Assembly: GCA_964383845.1 (NCBI GenBank)
Contig: CAYLIF010000026.1
Coordinates: 1 to 19,982 of the forward strand
Reading direction: 5' to 3'
Length of the DNA: 19,982 nucleotides
Origin: JAAZGD01 sp964383845
Lineage (GTDB): Bacteria; Bacillota; Clostridia; Peptostreptococcales; Anaerovoracaceae
Shown here one piece after another: positions 8,543-15,221 of this stretch (position 1 is its first letter; each line of letters starts with the position of its first letter). Made by a program: the position numbers and the translations under genes. The notes below the pieces were generated by a model. That model did no database searches. It had not been told where the DNA came from and saw only the letters and a program-made list of their open reading frames with translations.

Positions 8543-9319
8543 ATGTACAAGAATATTAATTACCAGGTGAAAGATTCAATAGGGACTATTAAAATAAATA
8601 GACCTGAAGCTATGAATTCCTTAAACTATGAGACTTTAGAAGAATTAAGTATGGTTTTTCAAGAGATTGCTAATGATACTGATGTTAGAAGTATTATAGT
8701 AACCGGTGAGGGAAAAGCTTTTGTTGCTGGGGCAGATATAGCCGCTATGTCAAAAATGTCTGCTGCTGAAGGACGTGAAATGATGAAGAAAGGGCATCAG
8801 TTAATGAATTTTATGGAAGCCATAGAAAAACCTATAATCGCAGCTGTAAATGGATTTGCCTTAGGTGGTGGCTGTGAACTTGCACTAGCATGTGATTTTC
8901 GTATAGCATCAGAAAGAGCTAAGTTTGGCCAGCCAGAGGTCAATCTGGGAATTATCCCTGGTTTTGGAGGCACTCAACGTCTCCCAAGATTAGTAGGAAA
9001 ATCTAGGGGCAAATTAATGATTATGACTGGAGATATGGTTGGAGCAAAGGAAGCTATGGAGATCGGACTTTGCGATAAGGTTGTAACACCCGAAGAACTA
9101 ATTACAGAGGCGGAAGCTCTAGCTAAGAAAATCATGAGTAAGGCCCCTCTTGCCATAGGAGTTGCAAAAACGGTTATAAATATCGGTTATGATTTAGATA
9201 TGAAATCAGCTACAGCTTTAGAAATGGAAGGTTTCACTGGGCCCTTTGCCAGCGATGATAAAAAAGAGGGCATGGAAGCATTCTTAAACAAAAGAGACTC
9301 GGATTTTAAGGGTAAATAG
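8543..9319 (+). CDS. crt: Short-chain enoyl-CoA hydratase (crotonase)
   Basis: Crotonases hydrate crotonyl-CoA to 3-hydroxybutyryl-CoA in butyrate and 4HB fermentation. The 258-aa length is normal. The CoA-binding/oxyanion segment AFVAGADIAAM (59-69) and AVNGFALGGGCELALACD (101-118) are present, as is the motif FGQPEVNLGIIPGFGGTQRL (128-147). The two expected catalytic glutamates are Glu112 and Glu132, supporting a hydratase rather than another superfamily member. The ribosome site AAGGAGG (8531-8537) is strong. The gene is about 4 kb upstream of the 4HB operon, whose end product crotonyl-CoA is its likely substrate; this link is an inference from pathway logic and proximity. A role in another acyl-CoA pathway remains possible. 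Confidence 0.92.
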   Translation: MYKNINYQVKDSIGTIKINRPEAMNSLNYETLEELSMVFQEIANDTDVRSIIVTGEGKAFVAGADIAAMSKMSAAEGREMMKKGHQLMNFMEAIEKPIIAAVNGFALGGGCELALACDFRIASERAKFGQPEVNLGIIPGFGGTQRLPRLVGKSRGKLMIMTGDMVGAKEAMEIGLCDKVVTPEELITEAEALAKKIMSKAPLAIGVAKTVINIGYDLDMKSATALEMEGFTGPFASDDKKEGMEAFLNKRDSDFKGK

Positions 9320-9379
9320 ACAAGATAGTTATATTATTTGAATATTATAATTTTCTCCATTGCCAATTATTACAATTAG

Positions 9380-9409
9380 TTTACAAATTAAGATGGGTAA
9401 TAGTATAAT
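9380..9409 (+). promoter_or_regulatory. Promoter for the TRAP transporter genes
   Basis: TTTACA (9380-9385, 5 of 6 matches to the -35 consensus), 18-nt spacer, TATAAT (9404-9409). The dctP ATG follows about 65 nt downstream with AAAGGAGG at 9457-9464. The -35 overlaps an AGTTTACAAATT element (9379-9390) like those seen at two other promoters in the window. Confidence 0.7.
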
Positions 9410-9474
9410 TGGGGCCATAAATAACCACTTGATATTTTGTCGGTGGTATTGGGTGTAAAGGAGGAACAAAAATT

Positions 9475-10512
9475 ATGAAAAAGACCTTAGTAATTGTGTT
9501 GATCGTCACTATGGTACTAACTTCGTTTGCTGCTTGTGGCGGCGGGGGCGGAGGCGGCGATGTTGCTTATGACGCAGAGAATCCTATGGTTTTCAGACTG
9601 GCATCGGATGCTCCAGTTGATCATATGTCAACTAGGCTAAATGAGCAGTTAGTTGAACTTGTTGCTGAAAAAACAGAAGGAAGAGTGGAGATTGCTTATT
9701 ACCCTGCTAGCCAGTTGGGTAGTTATGAAACAGTTTATGAAGAAGTAATATTAGGATCTGTTGATTCTGCTCAGATTACGGTTCCAGATGCATCTGACGC
9801 AAGACTTGGCGCTGCCTATTTACCATACTATGCAACGGGTTTTGAAGATGGTAAAGTTCTTTTCGGACCTGATTCATATATGGTTTCAGTTATGCAAGAG
9901 ATTTGTGCAACCCAGAATGTTAATTTCGTTGGATTTGTATGTGAAGGTTTCATTGGAATGGGAGTTAAAAAAGATCCAACAGATGTTATGATTCCAGGTG
10001 CTAACAAAAATTTAGCTCTTAGAAGTCCTGCTATGGCTACATTCCGAATTGTTGAAGAGGATTTGGGATACAACCCCACTACTATTACTTATGCTGAGGT
10101 TCCAACCGCTCTTCAAACTGGAGTAGTTTCTGGTTGGATCGGCGGAACTGCCAACATGAACTATGCTTGGGTTGGGGAAATTATTACAAAAATGTATTAT
10201 AATTGGCTACATCTTGAAGCAACCGCATACGTAATAAGCGAAGCTAGCTTAGCAAAACTAACAGATGAAGATAGAGAAATCGTTCTTCAATGCTACACTG
10301 ACATGAGTGCAGAAAGTTTCAATGTAGCTGAAGCTAACGAAGCTGACTATCAAAAGAGATTGCTAGATGATTATGGCGTTGAAGTGTACGTCTTTACAGA
10401 AGAAGAAGTAGCGGAACATGCAGCATTTGTTCGAGAAACTACTTGGCCAAAACTTGAAGATTTATTAACAAAAGAATTAATGGATGGCTTTAGAGCTGAA
10501 GTAGGGATGTAA
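9475..10512 (+). CDS. dctP: TRAP transporter substrate-binding lipoprotein (DctP family)
   Basis: This extracytoplasmic receptor captures a small organic acid and hands it to the DctQM membrane partners; TRAP systems are secondary transporters driven by an ion gradient. The 345-aa protein has a lipoprotein signal peptide (hydrophobic 4-17, lipobox FAAC, lipidated Cys21), followed by seven glycines as a linker, then the DctP fold. The conserved carboxylate-binding Arg is probably Arg183 in NLALRSPA (179-186), and TALQTGVVSG (211-220) matches the family's characteristic segment, although the residues after it (WIGGTANMNYAW) differ from the more usual QENP-like continuation. A monocarboxylic or dicarboxylic acid is likely; placement between crotonase and the 4HB operon suggests a pathway substrate, but this is not shown by the sequence. 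Confidence 0.92.
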   Translation: MKKTLVIVLIVTMVLTSFAACGGGGGGGDVAYDAENPMVFRLASDAPVDHMSTRLNEQLVELVAEKTEGRVEIAYYPASQLGSYETVYEEVILGSVDSAQITVPDASDARLGAAYLPYYATGFEDGKVLFGPDSYMVSVMQEICATQNVNFVGFVCEGFIGMGVKKDPTDVMIPGANKNLALRSPAMATFRIVEEDLGYNPTTITYAEVPTALQTGVVSGWIGGTANMNYAWVGEIITKMYYNWLHLEATAYVISEASLAKLTDEDREIVLQCYTDMSAESFNVAEANEADYQKRLLDDYGVEVYVFTEEEVAEHAAFVRETTWPKLEDLLTKELMDGFRAEVGM

Positions 10513-10553
10513 TAGGATACAAACTATACGTTAACATTTTTAAATAAACCAAT

Positions 10554-10589
10554 AATGATGAGGAGGAGTTTTCTCCTCCTCATCATTTT
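10554..10589 (+). terminator. Intra-operon hairpin between dctP and dctQ (attenuator or mRNA 3'-end stabiliser)
   Basis: A perfect 15-bp stem (10554-10568 with 10573-10587) with a TTTT loop, followed by only a short U run (TTT, 10587-10589). The weak U tract suggests partial rather than full termination, or a barrier to 3' exonucleases. Either would give more of the binding protein DctP than of the membrane subunits, a ratio commonly needed for binding-protein-dependent systems. The left arm contains AGGAGGAG, so a spurious ribosome site is held in the stem. Confidence 0.75.
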
Positions 10590-10611
10590 AATGGAAGAGA
10601 GGGGTAGGACA

Positions 10612-11172
10612 TTGACAAGAATTGAACATACAAAGTTCTGGTTCATTGTTCCAAAAATTATGCAATGGGTGATTATCATTACTGCCTCTATTGTAACGCT
10701 AATCGTCTTTGCAGAGACTGTTCTAAGGTTATTTAAATGGTTCAGTTTCAACGGATATGAAGAACTTTTAATTATGGTTGCTTTTTGGCTGTATATGATT
10801 GGTTGTGCCCATGGTAGTTATGAAAAGAGCCAAATAAAGGCCGACATTATTGAGGTTATGTTAAAAGAAAGTATTTTCAAAGATATTATTCGTATACTTA
10901 GAGAACTTGTAACTGTGGTTTTATCCTTGTGGTTCACATGGTGGGCATTTAATTTAATTCTATATGCCATAAATATTGGGTCGGTAACTTCGGTATATAG
11001 AATCCCTATGGTTTTTGGCTTTAGCTCTATTTTTGTTGGAGTTGGATTTATGACTTTTTATAATTGTGTTTATATGATAGGTGAGATGAAGAAAATGTAT
11101 CTAAGACGCATAAAACATATTGATGTAGAACAATGGATGGCGGAACGTGGCATAGAAGGGAGGGCCATATAA
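10612..11172 (+). CDS. dctQ: TRAP transporter small membrane subunit (DctQ family)
   Basis: DctQ is the four-helix subunit that partners DctM in TRAP transporters. From the TTG at 10612 the protein is 186 aa with hydrophobic segments near residues 13-38, 52-70, 93-115 and 129-152, matching the family topology. Typical features are EELLIMVAFWLYMIGCAHGSYEKSQIKADII in the middle (a longer stretch seen about residues 48-78), with the conserved Lys-Ala-Asp turn. I chose TTG 10612 because GAGAGGGG (10597-10604) lies 7 nt upstream. In-frame ATGs at 10591, 10558 and 10555 lack a usable ribosome site; the last two are inside the hairpin. The gene abuts dctM with no spacer, indicating co-translation. 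Confidence 0.85.
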   Translation: MTRIEHTKFWFIVPKIMQWVIIITASIVTLIVFAETVLRLFKWFSFNGYEELLIMVAFWLYMIGCAHGSYEKSQIKADIIEVMLKESIFKDIIRILRELVTVVLSLWFTWWAFNLILYAINIGSVTSVYRIPMVFGFSSIFVGVGFMTFYNCVYMIGEMKKMYLRRIKHIDVEQWMAERGIEGRAI

Positions 11173-12483
11173 ATGAGTACAGTAATAATTGCAGCAGCAG
11201 TTTTAGTCTTTGTATTAATTATAGGATGTCCCATACCTTTAGCTTTTTTCTCCTCTACATTGACAATTGTTTTACTTGGAGGATACGACTTTCAGTTTCT
11301 TTTCCCATATGGATACAATAAAGCTAGCTCTATAATCCTTTGCGCTATACCCTTATTTGTTCTAGCTGGCGCATTTATGGAAAAAGGAGGTATTGGTGAA
11401 AGCCTAGTTGACTTTGTAGGATCTTTTGTTGGCCGGATAAAGGGTGGGCTTGGAATCGTAATGGTAATTTCTTGTGCATTGTTTGGTGCCATATCAGGAA
11501 GTGGTTTTGCAACCCTATCTTGCATCGGTTCCATAATGCTTCCTCGCATGTATGCAGCAGGATACCCAAGAGGCCACTGTTCTGCATTGATCTCAAGTGC
11601 ATCAGTTCTGGCTTTACTTATTCCACCAAGCTTGAATATGATACTTTACGCTTGGGTAGGTGGAACTTCAATTCTCGCAAGTTTCGCGGCTACGGTAATA
11701 CCTGGTATAATTTTAGTAATTTTATTCAGTATAATAAATGTTTACTTACTAAGAAATTGTCCAACTATTGAGGTTATCCCTAAGATCCCAAGAAGAGAAT
11801 TACCTAAGGAAAAAAGAATTATTCCAAGTACATTAAGAGCATTTCCTGCTATTCTTGCACCAGTAATAATATTGGGTGGAATATATGGTGGATTCATGAC
11901 ACCTACTGAAGCGGCAGCAGTTTCAGTAATCTATTCTATTCCTGTGGGGATATGGATATATAGAGGCTTAAATCGTCAAACTTTAAAAAGCTGTCTTATT
12001 GAAGCGGGAACTACAACTGGAGTAATATTAATAATGCTGTTCTCAGTTATGGTAATGTCTAGGCTATATATCATGGAAAATGTACCAGCTAAGATTTTAG
12101 GTGCAATGACTTCGGTTTCCGAAAATCAATTCGTGTTATTAATGATGATTAACTTATTCTTAGTTGTAATAGGAATGCTTATGGATGATACCAGTGCAAT
12201 CCTACTATGTACACCAATTCTTTTACCCGTTGTTACACAACTAGGAGTAAGTCCTATACACTTTGCAGCTATTATAGGTGTGAACTTAGGGCTGGGTTGT
12301 GTAACCCCACCTACAGCGCCATTTTTGTACTTGGGATCGCGTATCGGTGGAGCACCTGTTAACGAAATGTTAAGTACAACTATGTATTTGATTTTCTTTG
12401 GATGGTTACCTACACTTATTGTTGTAACCTATGTTCCTGGTCTATCTTTATGGTTACCAAGATTATTAGGCTTGGCAGTTTAA
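11173..12483 (+). CDS. dctM: TRAP transporter large membrane subunit (DctM family)
   Basis: DctM is the ion-coupled transport channel of TRAP systems and belongs to the ion transporter superfamily. The 436-aa length and some 11-12 hydrophobic segments fit. Family motifs include IPLFVLAGAFMEKGGI (59-74), ISGSGFATLSCIGSIMLP (107-124), GGIYGGFMTPTEAAAV (235-250), MLMDDTSAILLCTPILLPV (335-353) and NLGLGCVTPPTAPFLYLGSR (371-390). The ATG begins directly after the dctQ stop codon. The gene is followed by a terminator, closing the TRAP unit. Substrate specificity lies mainly in DctP, so this subunit does not help to name the solute. Confidence 0.93.
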   Translation: MSTVIIAAAVLVFVLIIGCPIPLAFFSSTLTIVLLGGYDFQFLFPYGYNKASSIILCAIPLFVLAGAFMEKGGIGESLVDFVGSFVGRIKGGLGIVMVISCALFGAISGSGFATLSCIGSIMLPRMYAAGYPRGHCSALISSASVLALLIPPSLNMILYAWVGGTSILASFAATVIPGIILVILFSIINVYLLRNCPTIEVIPKIPRRELPKEKRIIPSTLRAFPAILAPVIILGGIYGGFMTPTEAAAVSVIYSIPVGIWIYRGLNRQTLKSCLIEAGTTTGVILIMLFSVMVMSRLYIMENVPAKILGAMTSVSENQFVLLMMINLFLVVIGMLMDDTSAILLCTPILLPVVTQLGVSPIHFAAIIGVNLGLGCVTPPTAPFLYLGSRIGGAPVNEMLSTTMYLIFFGWLPTLIVVTYVPGLSLWLPRLLGLAV

Positions 12484-12511
12484 GCTAACAAGTTGTTAGA
12501 AATTATATGTT

Positions 12512-12550
12512 AGAAGAGAGAGGCGAAGATAGATAAAGCCTCTCTTTTCT
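12512..12550 (+). terminator. Terminator after the TRAP genes
   Basis: A 13-bp stem with one G-U pair (12512-12524 with 12538-12550) around a 13-nt loop, 29 nt after the dctM stop. The right arm ends in a pyrimidine-rich TCTCTTTTCT, giving a U-rich 3' side. This is the natural end of the dctPQM transcript. Confidence 0.75.
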
Positions 12551-12617
12551 GTTATAATTATCAAGGATTTCCTTGAAACAAACTTTTTAAACAAGAGAAT
12601 TATAGAAAGGACAAAAC

Positions 12618-13292
12618 ATGGAACTACTACTGTTATTTGTATTAATTGTTTCTTTCTTTTACTACGTAAAAGGAAGGGGCGAAAAGGGCAAAGCTGGTTC
12701 TAGTGTAGGTGGAAAAAATAGCCCATCTGCATATAAAAGAAAAGTTAAAGCCTTATTAAAAGAATTTGGTCCTTTTGAAGAAAACTGCAAAGAATTAATG
12801 GAAACTCTTATAAACACAGCTAGTGAAGAAGGAGTGCAAGAGTTCTTCCATAAAACTTACGGTAAAATGTGCGATTTCAGTGAAGATGAGATTATCATCG
12901 ATTCATATTTTCTTCTGGTATTTGGAGATCAGCGTAATCATTATATTTATAAGAGAAATATTCAAACCAATATATTTGAGCCTGCATACAAAGAACACTA
13001 TAAAGGTGATAAGAATTTAAACCTAATAGTCACCAACAAAAAACTCTATGTTGGAGATGATCTAAACCAAAAAAAAGGAATCAAACCTATAGTACTTCCT
13101 TTACATAAAATCGAATCGGTAAAGCAAACTAGTGACTATGTTGAGCTCACAATAAAGACTAGATTGGCAGGAGAAAGAATTCACAATATTTGGAATTCTT
13201 CGGGAAACAACCCGCTATTTCACTTGCTTAGATGCCTTTTGGACGATCAAAACAATATGGCAAATAGTGAGAATCTTTCGGCAATGGATTGA
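12618..13292 (+). CDS. Membrane-anchored protein of unknown function with a possible PH-like domain
   Basis: I do not recognise this 224-aa protein with confidence. Residues 2-17 form a hydrophobic N-terminal anchor, followed by a basic, Gly/Lys-rich segment (18-46), so most of the chain should be cytoplasmic. Residues about 38-90 look helical. Residues about 95-180 alternate hydrophobic and polar residues in a way that suggests beta strands: a stretch with NLIVTNKKLYVGDD (134-147) followed by LPLHKIESVKQTSDYVELTIK (160-180) resembles bacterial PH-like domains, in which a strand reading LTNKRLY and an I-x-x-I/V strand pair recur. That assignment is tentative. The gene sits between a terminator and the 4HB promoter, with AGAAAGGA 7 nt before the ATG, so it seems to be transcribed alone. 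Confidence 0.75.
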   Translation: MELLLLFVLIVSFFYYVKGRGEKGKAGSSVGGKNSPSAYKRKVKALLKEFGPFEENCKELMETLINTASEEGVQEFFHKTYGKMCDFSEDEIIIDSYFLLVFGDQRNHYIYKRNIQTNIFEPAYKEHYKGDKNLNLIVTNKKLYVGDDLNQKKGIKPIVLPLHKIESVKQTSDYVELTIKTRLAGERIHNIWNSSGNNPLFHLLRCLLDDQNNMANSENLSAMD

Positions 13293-13293
13293 G

Positions 13294-13346
13294 ACAATTT
13301 ACAAATAATAATATTATTATATTACTATTTTGTCCTTGTAAATTGT
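13294..13346 (+). repeat. 11-bp inverted repeat over the 4HB promoter
   Basis: ACAATTTACAA (13294-13304) is matched by its exact reverse complement TTGTAAATTGT (13336-13346), with 31 AT-rich nucleotides between. The right arm covers the -35 box and the left arm begins just after the stop codon of the upstream gene. This is an operator-like arrangement: two half-sites about four helical turns apart (42 nt from arm start to arm start). The binding protein is unknown. Confidence 0.6.
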
Positions 13347-13364
13347 GTGAAAAAGTAGTATAAT
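13336..13364 (+). promoter_or_regulatory. Promoter for the 4HB operon
   Basis: A -35-like TTGTAA (13336-13341), exactly 17 nt, then a perfect TATAAT (13359-13364). Transcription would start near 13371, about 29 nt before the first ATG (13400), which has AAAGGA at 13387-13392. Confidence 0.75.
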
Positions 13365-13399
13365 TTCATTAGGGTTAATAGTATAGAAAGGAACTAAAT

Positions 13400-13681
13400 A
13401 TGACTTTAGATGAAATAAAAATAATAGTAGAAGAAAATGTAAACCCAGTGTTAGCAGAGCACTATGGTGGTGCAGAAGTTACTGGCTGGGAAGATGGGAT
13501 TGTTTATGTGAGAATGACTGGTGCGTGTGGCCAATGTCCATCTGCTAAAGATACAATCGAGTCAGTGGTAAAAGGAATTGTGATGGCTCAAGCTGATGAA
13601 GTAAAAGATGTTGTGCTAGATACAACAGTATCACAGGACTTAATGGATTTTGCGAAAAAAATCCTAAACAAAGAGATATAA
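13400..13681 (+). CDS. NifU C-terminal-domain (Nfu-type) Fe-S cluster carrier protein
   Basis: Nfu proteins bind a [4Fe-4S] cluster between two subunits through a CxxC motif and deliver it to target enzymes. This 93-aa protein is a single Nfu domain: an N-terminal helix (TLDEIKIIVEENVNPVLAEHYGG, longer than shown, about 2-24), strands around EVTGWEDGIVYVRMTGAC, and the family signature GACGQCPSA (41-49) with Cys43 and Cys46, followed by the usual helix. It lacks the N-terminal IscU-like domain and the A-type domain found in longer Nif/Nfu proteins. It is the first gene of the operon containing AbfD, a [4Fe-4S] enzyme, with 58 nt between them; a dedicated role in maturing that enzyme is an inference. 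A general housekeeping Fe-S role is the alternative. Confidence 0.88.
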   Translation: MTLDEIKIIVEENVNPVLAEHYGGAEVTGWEDGIVYVRMTGACGQCPSAKDTIESVVKGIVMAQADEVKDVVLDTTVSQDLMDFAKKILNKEI

Positions 13682-13745
13682 ACAAATTTGGCACCAATAG
13701 GTTAAAACCGTTAAACATATTATAAATTAAAAGGAGTGTATGCAA

Positions 13746-15215
13746 ATGTTAATGACAGGAGAACAGTATATCGAAAGCTTGAGAAAGCTAAAGACCAGAG
13801 TGTATATGTTTGGAGAGCAGGTTGAGAATTGGGTTGATCATCCAATAATCCGTCCTTCTATTAATTGTGTAGCCATGACTTACAAGTTGGCTCATGATCC
13901 AGAGTATTCAGATTTAATGACAGCAAAATCCAACCTAAGTGGAGAAACTGTTAACAGATTTGGACACATACATCAAAGCACAGACGATCTTAGAAAAAAA
14001 GTTAAAATGCAGAGACTTTGTGGACAAAAAACCGCTAGTTGCTTCCAAAGATGTGTGGGAATGGATGCTTTTAATGCAGAATATTCAACAACCTTTGAAA
14101 TTGATGCAGCACATGGCACCGATTACCACAAACGATTTGTAGATTTTTTACAAGAAGTTCAAGATGGAGATTGGACAGTAGATGGAGCAATGACAGATCC
14201 TAAGGGTGATAGAGCTCTTTCACCTTCAAAGCAAACTGACCCTGACTTGTTTTTACGTGTTGTAGAGCAAAGAGAAGATGGGATAGTAGTAAGAGGTGCT
14301 AAGGCCCACCAAACTGGTTGTGTAAACTCACACTGGCACTTAGTTATGCCTACACAGGCTATGAGACCAGAAGACAAAGATTATGCTGTATCATTTGCTT
14401 GTCCCTCTGACGTAGAAGGCTTGTACATGATATATGGTAGACAATCATGTGATACTAGAAAAATGGAAGAAAATCATGGTATGGACGTTGGTAACCAAGA
14501 GTTTGGTGGCCAAGAAGCTTTAGTAGTTTTCGATGATGTTTTTATTCCAAACAAGTACATTTTCTTAAATGGAGAAACTGAATTCGCTACAATGCTTGTA
14601 GAAAGATTTGCTGGATACCATAGACAATCTTACGGTGGATGTAAAGTTGGAGTAGGTGACGTTCTTATTGGAGCTGCTGCCTTAGCTGCAGACTATAACG
14701 GAGCAAACAAGGCTTCTCACATAAAAGACAAGCTTATTGAAATGACTCATTTAAATGAAACCCTTTACTGCTGTGGAATTGCTTGTTCAGCAGAAGGATA
14801 TGCAACAGATTCTGGTGCATATCAAATCGACTTGCTATTAGCAAACGTATGTAAGCAAAATGTTACAAGATTCCCTTATGAAATAGTTCGTTTAGCAGAA
14901 GATATTGCTGGTGGCCTTATGGTTACTATGCCAGCCAATGTAGACTTTGAATCAGATTTACCAGTTGCTAAAAATGGCGATACTATAGGCGATATTTGTA
15001 AGAAATACTTTGCCGCTTCTCCAGCAGGTACAACCATGGAGAGAATGAAGGTTCTTAGACTATTAGAGAATATGTGCTTAGGTACTGCTGCAGTAGGATA
15101 TCGTACAGAGTCCATGCATGGAGCAGGTTCACCACAGGCTCAGCGTATAATGATAGCAAGACAAGGAAATATCGAAGCTAAAAAAGAACTTGCAAAAGCA
15201 ATAGCCAAGATATAA
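13746..15215 (+). CDS. abfD: 4-hydroxybutyryl-CoA dehydratase / vinylacetyl-CoA delta-isomerase
   Basis: AbfD converts 4-hydroxybutyryl-CoA to crotonyl-CoA by a radical dehydration using FAD and an unusual [4Fe-4S] cluster. The protein is 489 aa from the ATG at 13746, chosen over the ATG at 13740 because AAGGAG (13731-13736) is then 9 nt away instead of 3 and the start MLMTGEQYIESLRK matches the C. aminobutyricum enzyme. With this start, all characterised residues fall at the same numbers: cluster ligands Cys99, Cys103, His292 and Cys299, plus Tyr296, Lys300 and Glu455. The stretch GMDAFN, DGAMTDPKGDR (146-156), GGQEALVVFD and ESMHGAGSPQAQRIMIARQG (455-474) are clear family signatures. It should be active, oxygen-sensitive and cytoplasmic. 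Similarity was judged from memory of the reference protein. Confidence 0.97.
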   Translation: MLMTGEQYIESLRKLKTRVYMFGEQVENWVDHPIIRPSINCVAMTYKLAHDPEYSDLMTAKSNLSGETVNRFGHIHQSTDDLRKKVKMQRLCGQKTASCFQRCVGMDAFNAEYSTTFEIDAAHGTDYHKRFVDFLQEVQDGDWTVDGAMTDPKGDRALSPSKQTDPDLFLRVVEQREDGIVVRGAKAHQTGCVNSHWHLVMPTQAMRPEDKDYAVSFACPSDVEGLYMIYGRQSCDTRKMEENHGMDVGNQEFGGQEALVVFDDVFIPNKYIFLNGETEFATMLVERFAGYHRQSYGGCKVGVGDVLIGAAALAADYNGANKASHIKDKLIEMTHLNETLYCCGIACSAEGYATDSGAYQIDLLLANVCKQNVTRFPYEIVRLAEDIAGGLMVTMPANVDFESDLPVAKNGDTIGDICKKYFAASPAGTTMERMKVLRLLENMCLGTAAVGYRTESMHGAGSPQAQRIMIARQGNIEAKKELAKAIAKI

Positions 15216-15221
15216 TAGATT

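Noticed and set aside
9329..9350. AT-only imperfect dyad after the crotonase gene as a terminator
   Set aside because: It contains a T-T mismatch, has almost no G+C pairs and only four T's after it. A stable terminator is unlikely, so I do not claim an end of transcript here.
10555..10611. Longer dctQ frame starting at the ATG at 10555
   Set aside because: This ATG is in the stem of a 15-bp hairpin and has no ribosome site. The translated extension is only the read-out of the hairpin, and the family-like sequence begins after TTG 10612.
11472..11771. 99-codon open frame inside dctM, and similar frames such as 3359-3613 (plus) inside the PBP gene
   Set aside because: They are unlikely proteins with odd composition, lie wholly within strongly supported genes on another frame or strand, and have no ribosome sites.
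12553..12576. TATAAT (12553-12558) plus dyad TCAAGG-ATTT-CCTTGA (12561-12576) as promoter and operator of the orphan gene at 12618
   Set aside because: There is no -35 box at a suitable distance; upstream lies the terminator. The 6-bp arms are short enough to occur by chance.
13740..13745. Upstream ATG of abfD at 13740
   Set aside because: It is only 3 nt from the ribosome site; the ATG at 13746 has good spacing and gives residue numbers that match the characterised enzyme exactly.
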